Positions 7,629-16,200 of a DNA stretch of 64,000 nt are shown here, piece after piece. The notes beneath the pieces were generated by a model, which saw nothing but the letters and a program-made list of their open reading frames with translations, had not been told where the DNA came from and made no database searches. Every line of letters starts with the position of its first letter. Within the stretch, counting starts at the first letter, position 1. The DNA comes from an uncultured Muribaculaceae bacterium (GTDB lineage Bacteria; Bacteroidota; Bacteroidia; Bacteroidales; Muribaculaceae), in NCBI GenBank assembly GCA_934675575.1, contig CAKUQQ010000009.1:1-64000 (forward strand), given 5' to 3'. The position numbers and the translations under genes are program-made.

Positions 7629-7898
7629 ATGGCTTCATCTGACGAGAAAAGAGAAAACAAAACAGAAAAATCAGATATGGCAATGCTGCCTCTGGGCAAG
7701 ATAAACTTTGTGCTGATAGGCGTGTGCATTGTGCTGATTGTGGTGGGATTTGCTATGATGAACGGCAGCAGCAACCAGGGTGCCACGTTCAATGGCGACA
7801 TATTCAACTCCACACGCACGGTGGTGGCTCCGCTTATCACATTTGTGGGCTTCGTGCTCATGGTGGTGGCAATAATGTTTAAGGGCAAGAAAAAGTAA
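7629..7898 (+). CDS. DUF3098 small membrane protein
   Basis: 89 residues: a charged N-terminus (about 25 residues), a transmembrane segment around residues 30-47 (INFVLIGVCIVLIVVGFAMM), a short external loop with FNGDIFNSTR, a second segment around 62-82, and a basic tail. Size, two-helix layout and position directly before uppP match the Bacteroidota DUF3098 family. Function is unknown. It is 5 bp from uppP, so the two are surely co-transcribed, which hints at a role in lipid-carrier or envelope metabolism. Confidence 0.8.
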   Translation: MASSDEKRENKTEKSDMAMLPLGKINFVLIGVCIVLIVVGFAMMNGSSNQGATFNGDIFNSTRTVVAPLITFVGFVLMVVAIMFKGKKK

Positions 7899-7903
7899 GA
7901 TAG

Positions 7904-8734
7904 ATGGACATACTGCAATCTGTGATTATAGCCATTGTGGAGGGACTGACGGAGTTTCTGCCAGTGTCGTCAACAGGCCACATGATTATTACACAAAACA
8001 TTCTGGGCGTGGCACAGGGTGACCCCTTTGTGCATGCCTACACGTTTATAATTCAGTTTGGCGCAATCCTGTCGGTAGTGTGCCTCTACTGGAAACACTT
8101 TTTCCAGGTGCGCGACAATGCCGAGCTGAAGCAGAAGGCTCGCTTCTACTGGCTGCTGATAGTGGGCGTGCTGCCTGCAGTGGTCATAGGGCTGGCCGCA
8201 AAGAAGTCGGGCTTACTCGACTGGCTGCTCGACAGCGTGTGGGTAGTGGCCATAATGCTGTTTTCGGGCGGTGTGTTCATGCTGTTTTGCGACCGCATAT
8301 TCAATAAGGGCAAGGAAGAGAACAAGGTGAACGAGAAACGCGCGTTCAACATAGGCTTGTTTCAGTGCATTTCGGTGATTCCCGGCGTGAGCCGCTCCAT
8401 GGCAACGATAGTGGGCGGAATGTCGCAGGGTCTCACTCGCAAGGCTGCAGCCGAGTTCTCATTTTTTCTGGCTGTGCCTACCATGGCCGGAGCCACGCTG
8501 CTCGACTTGATTGACATGTTTAAGGAAGACACAACCTGGGCCACTGCCGACAACATGGTGGTGCTCGCCGTGGGGTGTGTAGTGGCTTTTGTGGTGGCTC
8601 TGCTTGCCATGAAATGGTTTGTGGGCTTCATCTCGAAATATGGCTTCAAGGCGTTTGGCTGGTATCGAATTGTGGTGGGACTGGTGTTGTTGGTAATGCT
8701 GATGAGCGGCGTGAGCTTGCAGATGGTTGACTGA
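7904..8734 (+). CDS. uppP: Undecaprenyl-diphosphate phosphatase UppP/BacA
   Basis: 276 residues with about eight membrane helices. It dephosphorylates undecaprenyl diphosphate so that the carrier lipid can be reused for peptidoglycan and surface polysaccharides, acting in the inner membrane. Both BacA signatures are present: EGLTEFLPVSSTGHMI near residues 14-29 (acidic catalytic residues plus the Ser/Thr motif) and PGVSRSMATI near residue 160. Length matches the family (~270). It is overexpressed in bacitracin-resistant strains of other bacteria. It sits between DUF3098 and truB, the usual Bacteroidales order. Confidence 0.95.
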   Translation: MDILQSVIIAIVEGLTEFLPVSSTGHMIITQNILGVAQGDPFVHAYTFIIQFGAILSVVCLYWKHFFQVRDNAELKQKARFYWLLIVGVLPAVVIGLAAKKSGLLDWLLDSVWVVAIMLFSGGVFMLFCDRIFNKGKEENKVNEKRAFNIGLFQCISVIPGVSRSMATIVGGMSQGLTRKAAAEFSFFLAVPTMAGATLLDLIDMFKEDTTWATADNMVVLAVGCVVAFVVALLAMKWFVGFISKYGFKAFGWYRIVVGLVLLVMLMSGVSLQMVD

Positions 8735-8843
8735 CGCTGTGGCTGCACCAATCGACACTCATACATATATAAATATAAGTAGGCGCGCTGAACTCACACT
8801 GCCAAGAGCCTAAGACAGACGCACACACACACTCATATACACA

Positions 8844-9659
8844 ATGCTAAATCCTGTAGAGGGAGAAATATTCTACATAGACAAGCCGCTGCGCATGACA
8901 TCGTTTGCAGTGGTGAAGCAGATACGCGCCGTGCTGCGCCGCCACTTGGGTGTCAAGAACCTGAAGGTGGGGCATGCCGGCACGCTCGACCCACTCGCCA
9001 CAGGAGTGCTTGTGGTGTGTACCGGTCACAAGACTAAGGACATCGACCAGCTGCAAGCATCGGTTAAAGAGTATGTGGCTGGAGTGCAACTTGGCGAAAC
9101 CACACCGTCGTTTGACATGGAGACCGCCGTAGATGCCACTTATGAGTGGCAGCACATCACGCGCGAGAGGGTGGAACAGGTGCTGCGCGAGCAGTTCACA
9201 GGCACCATAGAGCAAGTGCCGCCGTCGTTCTCGGCATGCAAGGTTGACGGCAAGCCAGCCTATAAGCTCGCTCGACGTGGGCAACAGGTGGAAATGCGCT
9301 CAAAGACACTTGTGATTGACGAAATAGAGCTGCTTGACTGTGGTTTGCCTGCCACGCCACACATCACAATAAGAGTGGTGTGCAGCAAGGGCACCTACAT
9401 AAGGGCTCTGGCTCGCGACATAGGCGAGGCTTTGGGCAGCGGAGCGCATCTGACGTCGCTGCGGCGCACCAGGGTGGGCAATGTGGCGGTGGCTGACTGC
9501 GAACAGCTCGACGACTTGCTCAGCCGGCTTGACGGCGAGACATACGTGTCGGCCGAGGAAGCAGAGCGGCAGCGCATAGAGGCGGAGCGTGTGGCCAACC
9601 GCGCACGCGAGGCCGCCAAGAAAGCGCGGCAGAGGCAAAAGGCTGCTGCGGCCGAGTGA
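8844..9659 (+). CDS. truB: tRNA pseudouridine(55) synthase TruB
   Basis: 271 residues. It makes pseudouridine 55 in the T-loop of tRNAs. The catalytic aspartate lies in GHAGTLDPLATG (D49), followed by further TruB signatures: the SASVKEYVAGVQLGETT-like segment and SKGTYIRALARDIGEALGSGAHL. No PUA domain is seen; instead the protein ends in an Ala/Arg/Lys-rich basic tail (from ~residue 235), typical of Bacteroidota TruB. It lies downstream of uppP with about 110 bp between, and upstream of queA. Confidence 0.93.
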   Translation: MLNPVEGEIFYIDKPLRMTSFAVVKQIRAVLRRHLGVKNLKVGHAGTLDPLATGVLVVCTGHKTKDIDQLQASVKEYVAGVQLGETTPSFDMETAVDATYEWQHITRERVEQVLREQFTGTIEQVPPSFSACKVDGKPAYKLARRGQQVEMRSKTLVIDEIELLDCGLPATPHITIRVVCSKGTYIRALARDIGEALGSGAHLTSLRRTRVGNVAVADCEQLDDLLSRLDGETYVSAEEAERQRIEAERVANRAREAAKKARQRQKAAAAE

Positions 9660-9715
9660 AAAAATAGAGACTAAAGAAAAAACGGAAAAAACAACGTAAG
9701 AGAGATATTGCAATT

Positions 9716-10771
9716 ATGAAGCTTTCGGAATTTGATACCCACATGCCGAGTGAGCTGATAGCCACTCACCCAACGACCTACCGCGACGAGTCGCGGCTCA
9801 TGGTGCTGCACAAAAAGACTGGAGAAATCGAACACACCACGTTCGACAAGATACTTGACTACTTCAACGAGGACGACCTGTTTGTGTTCAACGACACCCA
9901 GGTGTTTCCTGCCAAGCTCTATGGCAACAAGGAAAAAACCGGAGCCAAGATTGAGGTGTTTCTGCTTAGGGAGCTTAACGAGGACCACAAATTGTGGGAT
10001 GTGCTTGTGGAGCCGGCCCGAAAAATAAGAATTGGCAACAAGCTGTATTTTGGACTTGACGACTCAATGGTGGCCGAGGTGATTGACAACACCACGTCAC
10101 GCGGACGCACGCTGCGCTTCTTGTACGACGGCCCGCACGACGAGTTTAAGCGCAACCTGTATGCGTTGGGTCACACTCCGCTGCCTTACTACATAGACCG
10201 CGAGGTAGAGCCGGAAGATGCCGAACGCTATCAGACCATATTCGCCAAGCGCGAGGGCGCAGTGGTGGCGCCTGCTGCTGGCTTGCACTTCAGCCGTGAG
10301 CTGATGAAGATGATGGAGATTAAGGGGGTGGAGTCGCGTTTCCTCACTCTGCACATAGGTCTCGGAAGCTACCGCAACATAGATGTGGAAGACTTGACCA
10401 AGCACCGCATGGACAGTGAGCAGATGGAAATCACTCCGGAATTTGTGGAATACTTCAACGCCAAGCGCGACAGCAACCACAAAATTTGCGCCATAGGCTC
10501 ATCTACGCTGCGTGCCCTTGAGAGTGTGGTGGGCATGAACGGCCACATCAAGGCTTACTCTGGCTGGACCAACAAGTTTATATTCCCACCCTACGAGTTC
10601 ACCACTACCAATGCCTTGGTGAGTAATTTCCACATGCCGTTCAGCATAATGCTGATGCTGGTGGCTGCATTTGGCGGCTACGACTTGGTGATGGAGGCTT
10701 ATAACCAGGCTGTGAAGGAGAAATATCGCTTTGGCGCCTATGGCGACGCAATGCTGATTCTTGACGACTAA
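9716..10771 (+). CDS. queA: S-adenosylmethionine:tRNA ribosyltransferase-isomerase QueA
   Basis: 351 residues, the usual QueA length. It transfers and isomerises the ribose of SAM onto preQ1 in tRNA to give epoxyqueuosine. Recognisable family segments are [14 protein letters not shown] near the start, [16 protein letters not shown], the [11 protein letters not shown] region, [12 protein letters not shown] and the C-terminal [17 protein letters not shown]. It is the last gene of the DUF3098-uppP-truB-queA run, followed by a terminator. Two neighbouring tRNA-modification genes suggest a shared translation-quality unit. Confidence 0.95.
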   Translation: MKLSEFDTHMPSELIATHPTTYRDESRLMVLHKKTGEIEHTTFDKILDYFNEDDLFVFNDTQVFPAKLYGNKEKTGAKIEVFLLRELNEDHKLWDVLVEPARKIRIGNKLYFGLDDSMVAEVIDNTTSRGRTLRFLYDGPHDEFKRNLYALGHTPLPYYIDREVEPEDAERYQTIFAKREGAVVAPAAGLHFSRELMKMMEIKGVESRFLTLHIGLGSYRNIDVEDLTKHRMDSEQMEITPEFVEYFNAKRDSNHKICAIGSSTLRALESVVGMNGHIKAYSGWTNKFIFPPYEFTTTNALVSNFHMPFSIMLMLVAAFGGYDLVMEAYNQAVKEKYRFGAYGDAMLILDD

Positions 10772-10793
10772 CAGGAAAAATTGTTATATTACA

Positions 10794-10832
10794 GCAAAAG
10801 GCTGTGCCGCAATAAGCTGCACGGCCTTTTGC
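10794..10832 (+). terminator. Rho-independent terminator after queA
   Basis: Arms GCAAAAGGCTGTGC (10794-10807) and GCACGGCCTTTTGC (10819-10832), with one G-T pair. The T-rich part lies inside the closing arm. Confidence 0.75.
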
Positions 10833-10915
10833 GCTTTCTTGGCATGGGAGCAGCTTTTACATCTTTTTTGAGCAGAAATAGTTGCACAGTCTATCATAAA
10901 ATAAACGAAACTTGC

Positions 10916-10923
10916 TATATTTG
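10916..10923 (+). promoter_or_regulatory. Probable -7 element of the hipBA promoter
   Basis: TATATTTG fits TAnnTTTG and lies 29 bp before the antitoxin start. No good -33 box is visible at the expected distance, which would suit an autoregulated toxin-antitoxin promoter. Confidence 0.45.
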
Positions 10924-10951
10924 CATATTATATGATAAGTTGCGTTGCTTT

Positions 10952-11269
10952 ATGACAAAGACCACGATGGGCACAAAGATGCCGAGGAAGTTGGAGAGGG
11001 AATTGCAGATTGTGGGAGAGCAAATAAAGATGGCTCGCCTGCGCAGAAACCTCAGTATTGCTCTGGTTGCCGAGCGTGCCACATGCTCGCCGCTTACGGT
11101 GGCGCGTGTCGAGAAGGGTGCGTCCACAGTGGCTATAGGCATTTATCTCAGGGTGCTTTATGCGCTTCAACTGGAAGCTGACATTTTGCTGCTTGCAAAA
11201 GAAGACCCAATGGGAAAGGCTTTGCAGGATTTGAGCCTTAAGACACGTAAAAGGGCCTCTAAAAAGTAA
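10952..11269 (+). CDS. HipB-like XRE-family antitoxin
   Basis: 105 residues from the ATG at 10952; the frame is open further upstream, but homology begins here and that part lies over the promoter. Residues ~15-75 form an XRE helix-turn-helix: EQIKMARLRRNLSIALVAE, then the recognition helix SPLTVARVEKGAS, then AIGIYLRVLYAL. The C-terminus is basic (TRKRASKK). It ends 6 bp before the hipA-like gene, the usual antitoxin-toxin order. By analogy it should bind its own promoter and neutralise the kinase. This is inference from family and context. Confidence 0.8.
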   Translation: MTKTTMGTKMPRKLERELQIVGEQIKMARLRRNLSIALVAERATCSPLTVARVEKGASTVAIGIYLRVLYALQLEADILLLAKEDPMGKALQDLSLKTRKRASKK

Positions 11270-11275
11270 TAAGCC

Positions 11276-12541
11276 ATGAGACGACTCTATGTGTTTGCTG
11301 ATTTTGACTGGCTGAAAGAGCCGAAGTTGATAGGCAAGTTGAGCTACGAGTCGCTTCGCGGCTCAGACATCTATGGGTTTGAGTATAGCGACGAATGGCT
11401 CAAAAGCTATGGTAATCTGTTTCTGAGTGATGATATTAATAACTATCCAGGCAAGCAATATGTAGCTTCTGGTAAAGATATATTCGGGTGTTTTTCAGAC
11501 GCTCTTCCCGACAGGTGGGGGCGGATATTGATTAATCGCCGCGAGCAGATTATGGCAAAAGAGGAGAACCGTCAAGTGCGCCGTCTTTCTTCATTTGAAT
11601 ATCTTGTTGGAATAGAAGATTTTTCACGAATGGGTGGATTTCGCTTCAAGGAGACGTTAGAAGGAGAATACATCAATGTGAGCAACATGCTGCACATTCC
11701 GCCATTGGCTGACATTCGTGAGCTGGTTGCCGCCAGTGTGGAGATAGAGAAAAGTGAGGAGGAAAATCGTTTGCCCGAAAAACGATGGATTGAGCAGCTC
11801 GTTCGGCCAGGGTCGTCGCTCGGCGGCGCACGCCCCAAGGCAAGTGTAGTTGACGAAAAAGGAAATATGTATGTTGCAAAATTTCCGTCGCGAAATGACG
11901 GTTATGACTCCAGCCTTTGGGAACATTTTGCTCATGAATTGGCAATCAGAGCCGGCATTAATGCTGCAAAAACAAGATTAATCTCCACAAATGACAAGTA
12001 TCACACACTGCTTTCATTAAGATTTGACAGGAGGACTGACGGCAGGCGCATACACTTCGCATCAGCAATGACCCTTTTGGGACTGAATGATGGTGACAAT
12101 GTCAACACAGGCAATGGTTACTTGGATATTGTTGATTTTATTTTGCAGCATTGCACAGATGTGGAAGATAATTTGGAGGAATTATATCGTCGTGTTGCAT
12201 TTAATATCTGTATTGGCAATGCGGACGACCATTTCCGTAATCACGGCTTTCTTCTGACGGCTAAGGGGTGGACGTTGTCGCCGGCTTATGACTTGAATCC
12301 CACTTTGTGTGAGTATCAAAGTTTGCTGATTAACAGCTATACCAACAAGGCCGATTTGAATGAATTGCTAAATTCTTGCGAGGAATATATGTTGCCACAG
12401 AAGACTGCCAGACAAATAATAGGAGAAGTGACAGAGGCAGTAAGGACTTGGCGAAATGTGGCTGCCAGGCTGGGTATTGGAAAACACGAGCAAGACAGGT
12501 TCTCGGCAACCTTTGGGCGGCAAACCATTTTTGGGAGTTAA
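11276..12541 (+). CDS. HipA-family serine/threonine kinase toxin
   Basis: 421 residues, full length for HipA. The N-terminal subdomain (residues 1-100) has YGFEYSDEWL and the family phrase FGCFSDALPDRWGR. The kinase-like part has the GGARPKA motif (~residue 185), a VAKFPS strand providing the ATP-binding lysine, the catalytic loop NADDHFRNHG (N315, D317, D318, H319) and the metal-binding SPAYDLNP (D339). All key residues are present, so it should be active. HipA kinases phosphorylate aminoacyl-tRNA synthetases and slow growth; the target here is unknown. Composition is more A/T-rich than the neighbouring operons, suggesting horizontal acquisition. Confidence 0.88.
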   Translation: MRRLYVFADFDWLKEPKLIGKLSYESLRGSDIYGFEYSDEWLKSYGNLFLSDDINNYPGKQYVASGKDIFGCFSDALPDRWGRILINRREQIMAKEENRQVRRLSSFEYLVGIEDFSRMGGFRFKETLEGEYINVSNMLHIPPLADIRELVAASVEIEKSEEENRLPEKRWIEQLVRPGSSLGGARPKASVVDEKGNMYVAKFPSRNDGYDSSLWEHFAHELAIRAGINAAKTRLISTNDKYHTLLSLRFDRRTDGRRIHFASAMTLLGLNDGDNVNTGNGYLDIVDFILQHCTDVEDNLEELYRRVAFNICIGNADDHFRNHGFLLTAKGWTLSPAYDLNPTLCEYQSLLINSYTNKADLNELLNSCEEYMLPQKTARQIIGEVTEAVRTWRNVAARLGIGKHEQDRFSATFGRQTIFGS

Positions 12542-12829
12542 GCGGTGTTTTGCAGTGTGAAAGAGGTTAAAAATAAATTGAATGACGGTAAAAACAATTT
12601 GATGTAATTTTAACATAAATTATTTTTCTATTCCATTTTTTTTTTAGACATTTGGAAACTTAGAATTCTAAACCAACTCTAAAAACTGAACAAGTGACGG
12701 TTCTGACCATAAAATAAGAAAAAATGCAAAGATGGCTCACTTCACAGTTTTTAAATGTTGAGATAAAATTTTAAATAACAATTATTATCAATAATAAATT
12801 CATCAACATTATCTAAAACAAAAACTCTC
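12542..12829. other. AT-rich intergenic region before susC
   Basis: 288 bp, strongly A/T-rich, without a credible ORF, RNA or consensus promoter. It must hold the hipA end and the susC promoter and leader. No regulator gene (hybrid two-component, ECF sigma, SusR) lies next to it. Confidence 0.5.
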
Positions 12830-15800
12830 ATGAAGAAACAGTTTGCTTTGCTGGGTGCATTATTCCTGGCATGTGGCTCAGGGAGCTTTGCTTATGCAGC
12901 TCCAGCCCCTGCAATCGTAGCGTCAAGTGAGGCTACGCAAATCGTGAAAGGTACGGTTGTCGATGAAAATGGAGAACCTGTCATTGGTGCATCGGTCACA
13001 GAGCCGGGAACCAACCGCGGAACTACCACCGACATCGACGGTAAGTTTTCAATCAAAGCCGGCCGTAACGCCAAGCTTCAGGTTTCGTTCATCGGAATGA
13101 AAACCGTGACAGTGACAGCTACTGATGGCATGGCTGTGACAATGAAGGCCGACAACGCACTCCTCGACGAAGTGGTGGTTGTGGGTTATGGCCAGCAAAA
13201 GAAAGTGAACCTCACTGGTGCCGTGTCGAATGTTGACATCGACAAGACAATGGCATCAAAACCCGTTGGTGATGTGGGTAAGGCTCTGCAAGGTGCTGTG
13301 CCGGGTCTGACCATATTGAACAACACTGGTGACATCAACTCTAACCCAACCATGAAGATTCGTGGTATCACGGGTTCGTTGACTTCTTCATCAGACCCTT
13401 ACATTATTGTTGACGGTGTGCCTATGGACGACATCTCGTTCCTCAACCCTGGCGACATCGCATCAATCAGCGTGCTCAAGGACGCAGCTTCATCATCAAT
13501 CTACGGTGCCCGCGCAGCATTTGGTGTGGTGCTCATCACCACCAAGTCTGGTAAGCAAGCCGACAAGATTCATGTGAACTATGATAACAACTTCTCTTGG
13601 GACAAATCAACCTATCTGCCCGACTATGCAAGCGTGCCTCGCCAGATTTACGCTCTTAGCCAGGCTAACCAACGCATGGGTGTGGACAACGAGCTTTTCG
13701 GTATGTATCTCGACAAGCTGCTGCCTTACGCCGAGGCTTGGGAGAAGCAACACAACGGCAAGAAGAGCGGCTATCGCGAGATGCAGCGCTTCCAGAGCTG
13801 GGACAATGTGGGTGACTACTACATGAACGACGACGGTAGCGGCGCACTCTATTATGCCGACTGGGACGTGAAAAACATTCTCTACCGTACAGCTCCTTCT
13901 ATGCAGCACAACATCAACGTGCAGGGTTCTACAGGTCGCACCACATTCTATGCAAGTTTCGGCTACAACTCTCGCGAGAGTGTTGACAGATTCAACCCCG
14001 ACAAGTTTAAACGTTACACCGCAGCCCTCAACCTCAGCACCAACATCACCGATTGGTTGCAGGCAGGTATCCGTTTCAACTACAGCAACAAGCAATATGA
14101 CCGCCCGAACCAGTGGCGTGACGCTTACACATATCAATGGCGCTGGGGTTCGTTCTTCGGCCCTTATGGCACAATCAACGGTTATGACTGCGCCAACGGT
14201 ATCCTCTACCGCAAGGGTGCCAAGACTGCCGAGAGCCGTGATTACTTGACTCGCATCACTGGTTTCTTGAAAGCCAACCTGACCAAGGACATCACACTCA
14301 ACGCCGACTACACATTCAGCACACTGCACTACAACGACGCATCTCCATACGGAACTTACACCGGTATGAACACTTGGGGTGGTAACATTTCGGCTCCAAA
14401 AGTGCTCCGTGGCGACGCTTACACCTATATGCAAAACACCAACGTGTCGCGCAACGCTTGGACACTCAACGTGTATGCCAACTGGAACAAGGTGTTTGCC
14501 AATGACCACACGGTGAACGTGATGCTCGGCGCCAACGGCGAAGGCTGGAAGCGCAAATACTTCTGGGTTAAGAGAATGCACCTCATGGACGAGAACTTTG
14601 AGGAAATCAATCTTGCTGACGGTGCTGTGACTACCGACGGTACGCACACTCATGGTGCCGACGCCGGTTACTTTGGCCGTATCAACTATGACTACAAGGG
14701 CATCTATCTGCTTGAGTTGAACGGACGTTATGACGGATCTTCCAAGTTCCGTGAGAACGAGCGCTGGGCATTCTTCCCATCAGCATCTGTGGGTTATCGC
14801 TTCAGCCAAGAAAAATATTGGAACAGCTTGCGCAATGTGGTGAGCAACGGTAAGCTCCGTGTGTCTTATGGTGAAATCGGTAACGACCAGGTGGAGCAAA
14901 GCTACTTCTTGTCAACAGCAGCTTCTTATTCTCCTTCAAGCGTTCACTGGGTGAACGGAGCCGGCAATTCTGCCACCAAGCTTGTGCAAACAGCCATGCC
15001 ATCGCTCGTGGCCGAGTCACTCTCATGGGAGCGCATTCGCACTACCGACGTGGGTATCGACCTCGGTTTCCTCAACGACCAAATCACTGTGGGCTTCGAC
15101 TGGTTCCAGCGCGACACCCGCGACATGATTGCCCCGGGCAAGACATTGCCTTCTGTACTCGGAACTACAACTCCTCGCACAAATGCCGGTTCGCTCCGCT
15201 CTCGCGGTTGGGAATTGTCACTTATGCTTCGTCACCAGTTCAACAACGACCTGAGCCTCTACTTCAACGGAAGCATCAGCGATGCTAAGATTAAGGTGAC
15301 TGAATGGACTGACGACTCTCGTCTGCTCAACACTAACTACAGTGGCAAGACTTATGGCGACATCTGGGGCTTTGAGACAGAGCGCTACTTCACTGAGGAC
15401 GACTTCAATGCCGACGGCTCTTACAAGAAGGGTGTGGCAAGCCAAAAGGGTCTTGAGACTTCAGGCTTCGTGTATGGTCCTGGTGACATCAAGTTTAAGG
15501 ACCAAGACGGCAACGGCGTGATTGACTGGGGTGATGGTACTGCCGAGAACCACGGTGACCTCGTTAAGATTGGTAACTCTACTCCTCGCTACGAGTATAG
15601 CTTCCACATTGGAGGTAACTGGAAAGGCTTCGACCTCGACTTGTTCTTCCAAGGTGTGGGCAAACGCAAACTCTGGACAACCGGTGCATTCGTTATGCCA
15701 TTTATGCGCGGTGCCGATGCCACTTACGCTCACCAAGAGAGCTACAACACTTATGACTTTGAGACTGGCAAATACACTATCGACCAAAACAACGACTATC

Positions 15801-16144
15801 CTCGCTTGTGGGGTGGCAACGACGGCTACGGTGTGATGGGTAGCTCAATCGTGCAAAACGGTTGCCACAACTTCTATCCACAATCACGCTACATCGTTGA
15901 CATGTCATACTTGCGCTTGAAGAACGTGACTTTGGGCTACACATTGCCACAAGTGCTCACTCGCAAGGCTATGATTGAGAAGCTCCGCTTCTATTTCAGC
16001 ACCAACAACCTCTGCCTGCTTCACAAGGGTAGCGGCAAGATTCCTGTTGACCCAGAAGTTAATGCCAACAGCAGTCAAGGTGCATGGGGTCGTACAAACC
16101 CAATCACTAAGGCATTCTCGTTTGGTTTGCAAGCAACATTCTAA
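12830..16144 (+). CDS. SusC/RagA-type TonB-dependent outer-membrane transporter
   Basis: 1104 residues. A signal peptide (about 24 residues, ending SFAYA) is followed by a carboxypeptidase-regulatory-like beta-sandwich (residues ~38-108: IVKGTVVDENGEPVIGASV, GTTTDIDGKF). The TonB plug (~residues 115-235) has LDEVVVVGYG, GAVPGLTILNN, IIVDGVPMDD and the SusC phrase SISVLKDAASSSIYGARAA. A 22-strand barrel follows, ending in FSFGLQATF with the expected terminal aromatic. With the SusD-like gene downstream it forms a lidded importer for glycans or peptides. The substrate cannot be told, since no enzyme or regulator is linked. Confidence 0.95.
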   Translation: MKKQFALLGALFLACGSGSFAYAAPAPAIVASSEATQIVKGTVVDENGEPVIGASVTEPGTNRGTTTDIDGKFSIKAGRNAKLQVSFIGMKTVTVTATDGMAVTMKADNALLDEVVVVGYGQQKKVNLTGAVSNVDIDKTMASKPVGDVGKALQGAVPGLTILNNTGDINSNPTMKIRGITGSLTSSSDPYIIVDGVPMDDISFLNPGDIASISVLKDAASSSIYGARAAFGVVLITTKSGKQADKIHVNYDNNFSWDKSTYLPDYASVPRQIYALSQANQRMGVDNELFGMYLDKLLPYAEAWEKQHNGKKSGYREMQRFQSWDNVGDYYMNDDGSGALYYADWDVKNILYRTAPSMQHNINVQGSTGRTTFYASFGYNSRESVDRFNPDKFKRYTAALNLSTNITDWLQAGIRFNYSNKQYDRPNQWRDAYTYQWRWGSFFGPYGTINGYDCANGILYRKGAKTAESRDYLTRITGFLKANLTKDITLNADYTFSTLHYNDASPYGTYTGMNTWGGNISAPKVLRGDAYTYMQNTNVSRNAWTLNVYANWNKVFANDHTVNVMLGANGEGWKRKYFWVKRMHLMDENFEEINLADGAVTTDGTHTHGADAGYFGRINYDYKGIYLLELNGRYDGSSKFRENERWAFFPSASVGYRFSQEKYWNSLRNVVSNGKLRVSYGEIGNDQVEQSYFLSTAASYSPSSVHWVNGAGNSATKLVQTAMPSLVAESLSWERIRTTDVGIDLGFLNDQITVGFDWFQRDTRDMIAPGKTLPSVLGTTTPRTNAGSLRSRGWELSLMLRHQFNNDLSLYFNGSISDAKIKVTEWTDDSRLLNTNYSGKTYGDIWGFETERYFTEDDFNADGSYKKGVASQKGLETSGFVYGPGDIKFKDQDGNGVIDWGDGTAENHGDLVKIGNSTPRYEYSFHIGGNWKGFDLDLFFQGVGKRKLWTTGAFVMPFMRGADATYAHQESYNTYDFETGKYTIDQNNDYPRLWGGNDGYGVMGSSIVQNGCHNFYPQSRYIVDMSYLRLKNVTLGYTLPQVLTRKAMIEKLRFYFSTNNLCLLHKGSGKIPVDPEVNANSSQGAWGRTNPITKAFSFGLQATF

Positions 16145-16200
16145 TGTGCGTGCCATTAAAAAAGAAAGGTTTTCTATCACATAAATAAAAAACTAAGAAA

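Noticed and set aside
13607..14653. 348-residue open frame opposite susC
   Set aside because: Shadow of a strongly coding frame; no family features and no promoter.
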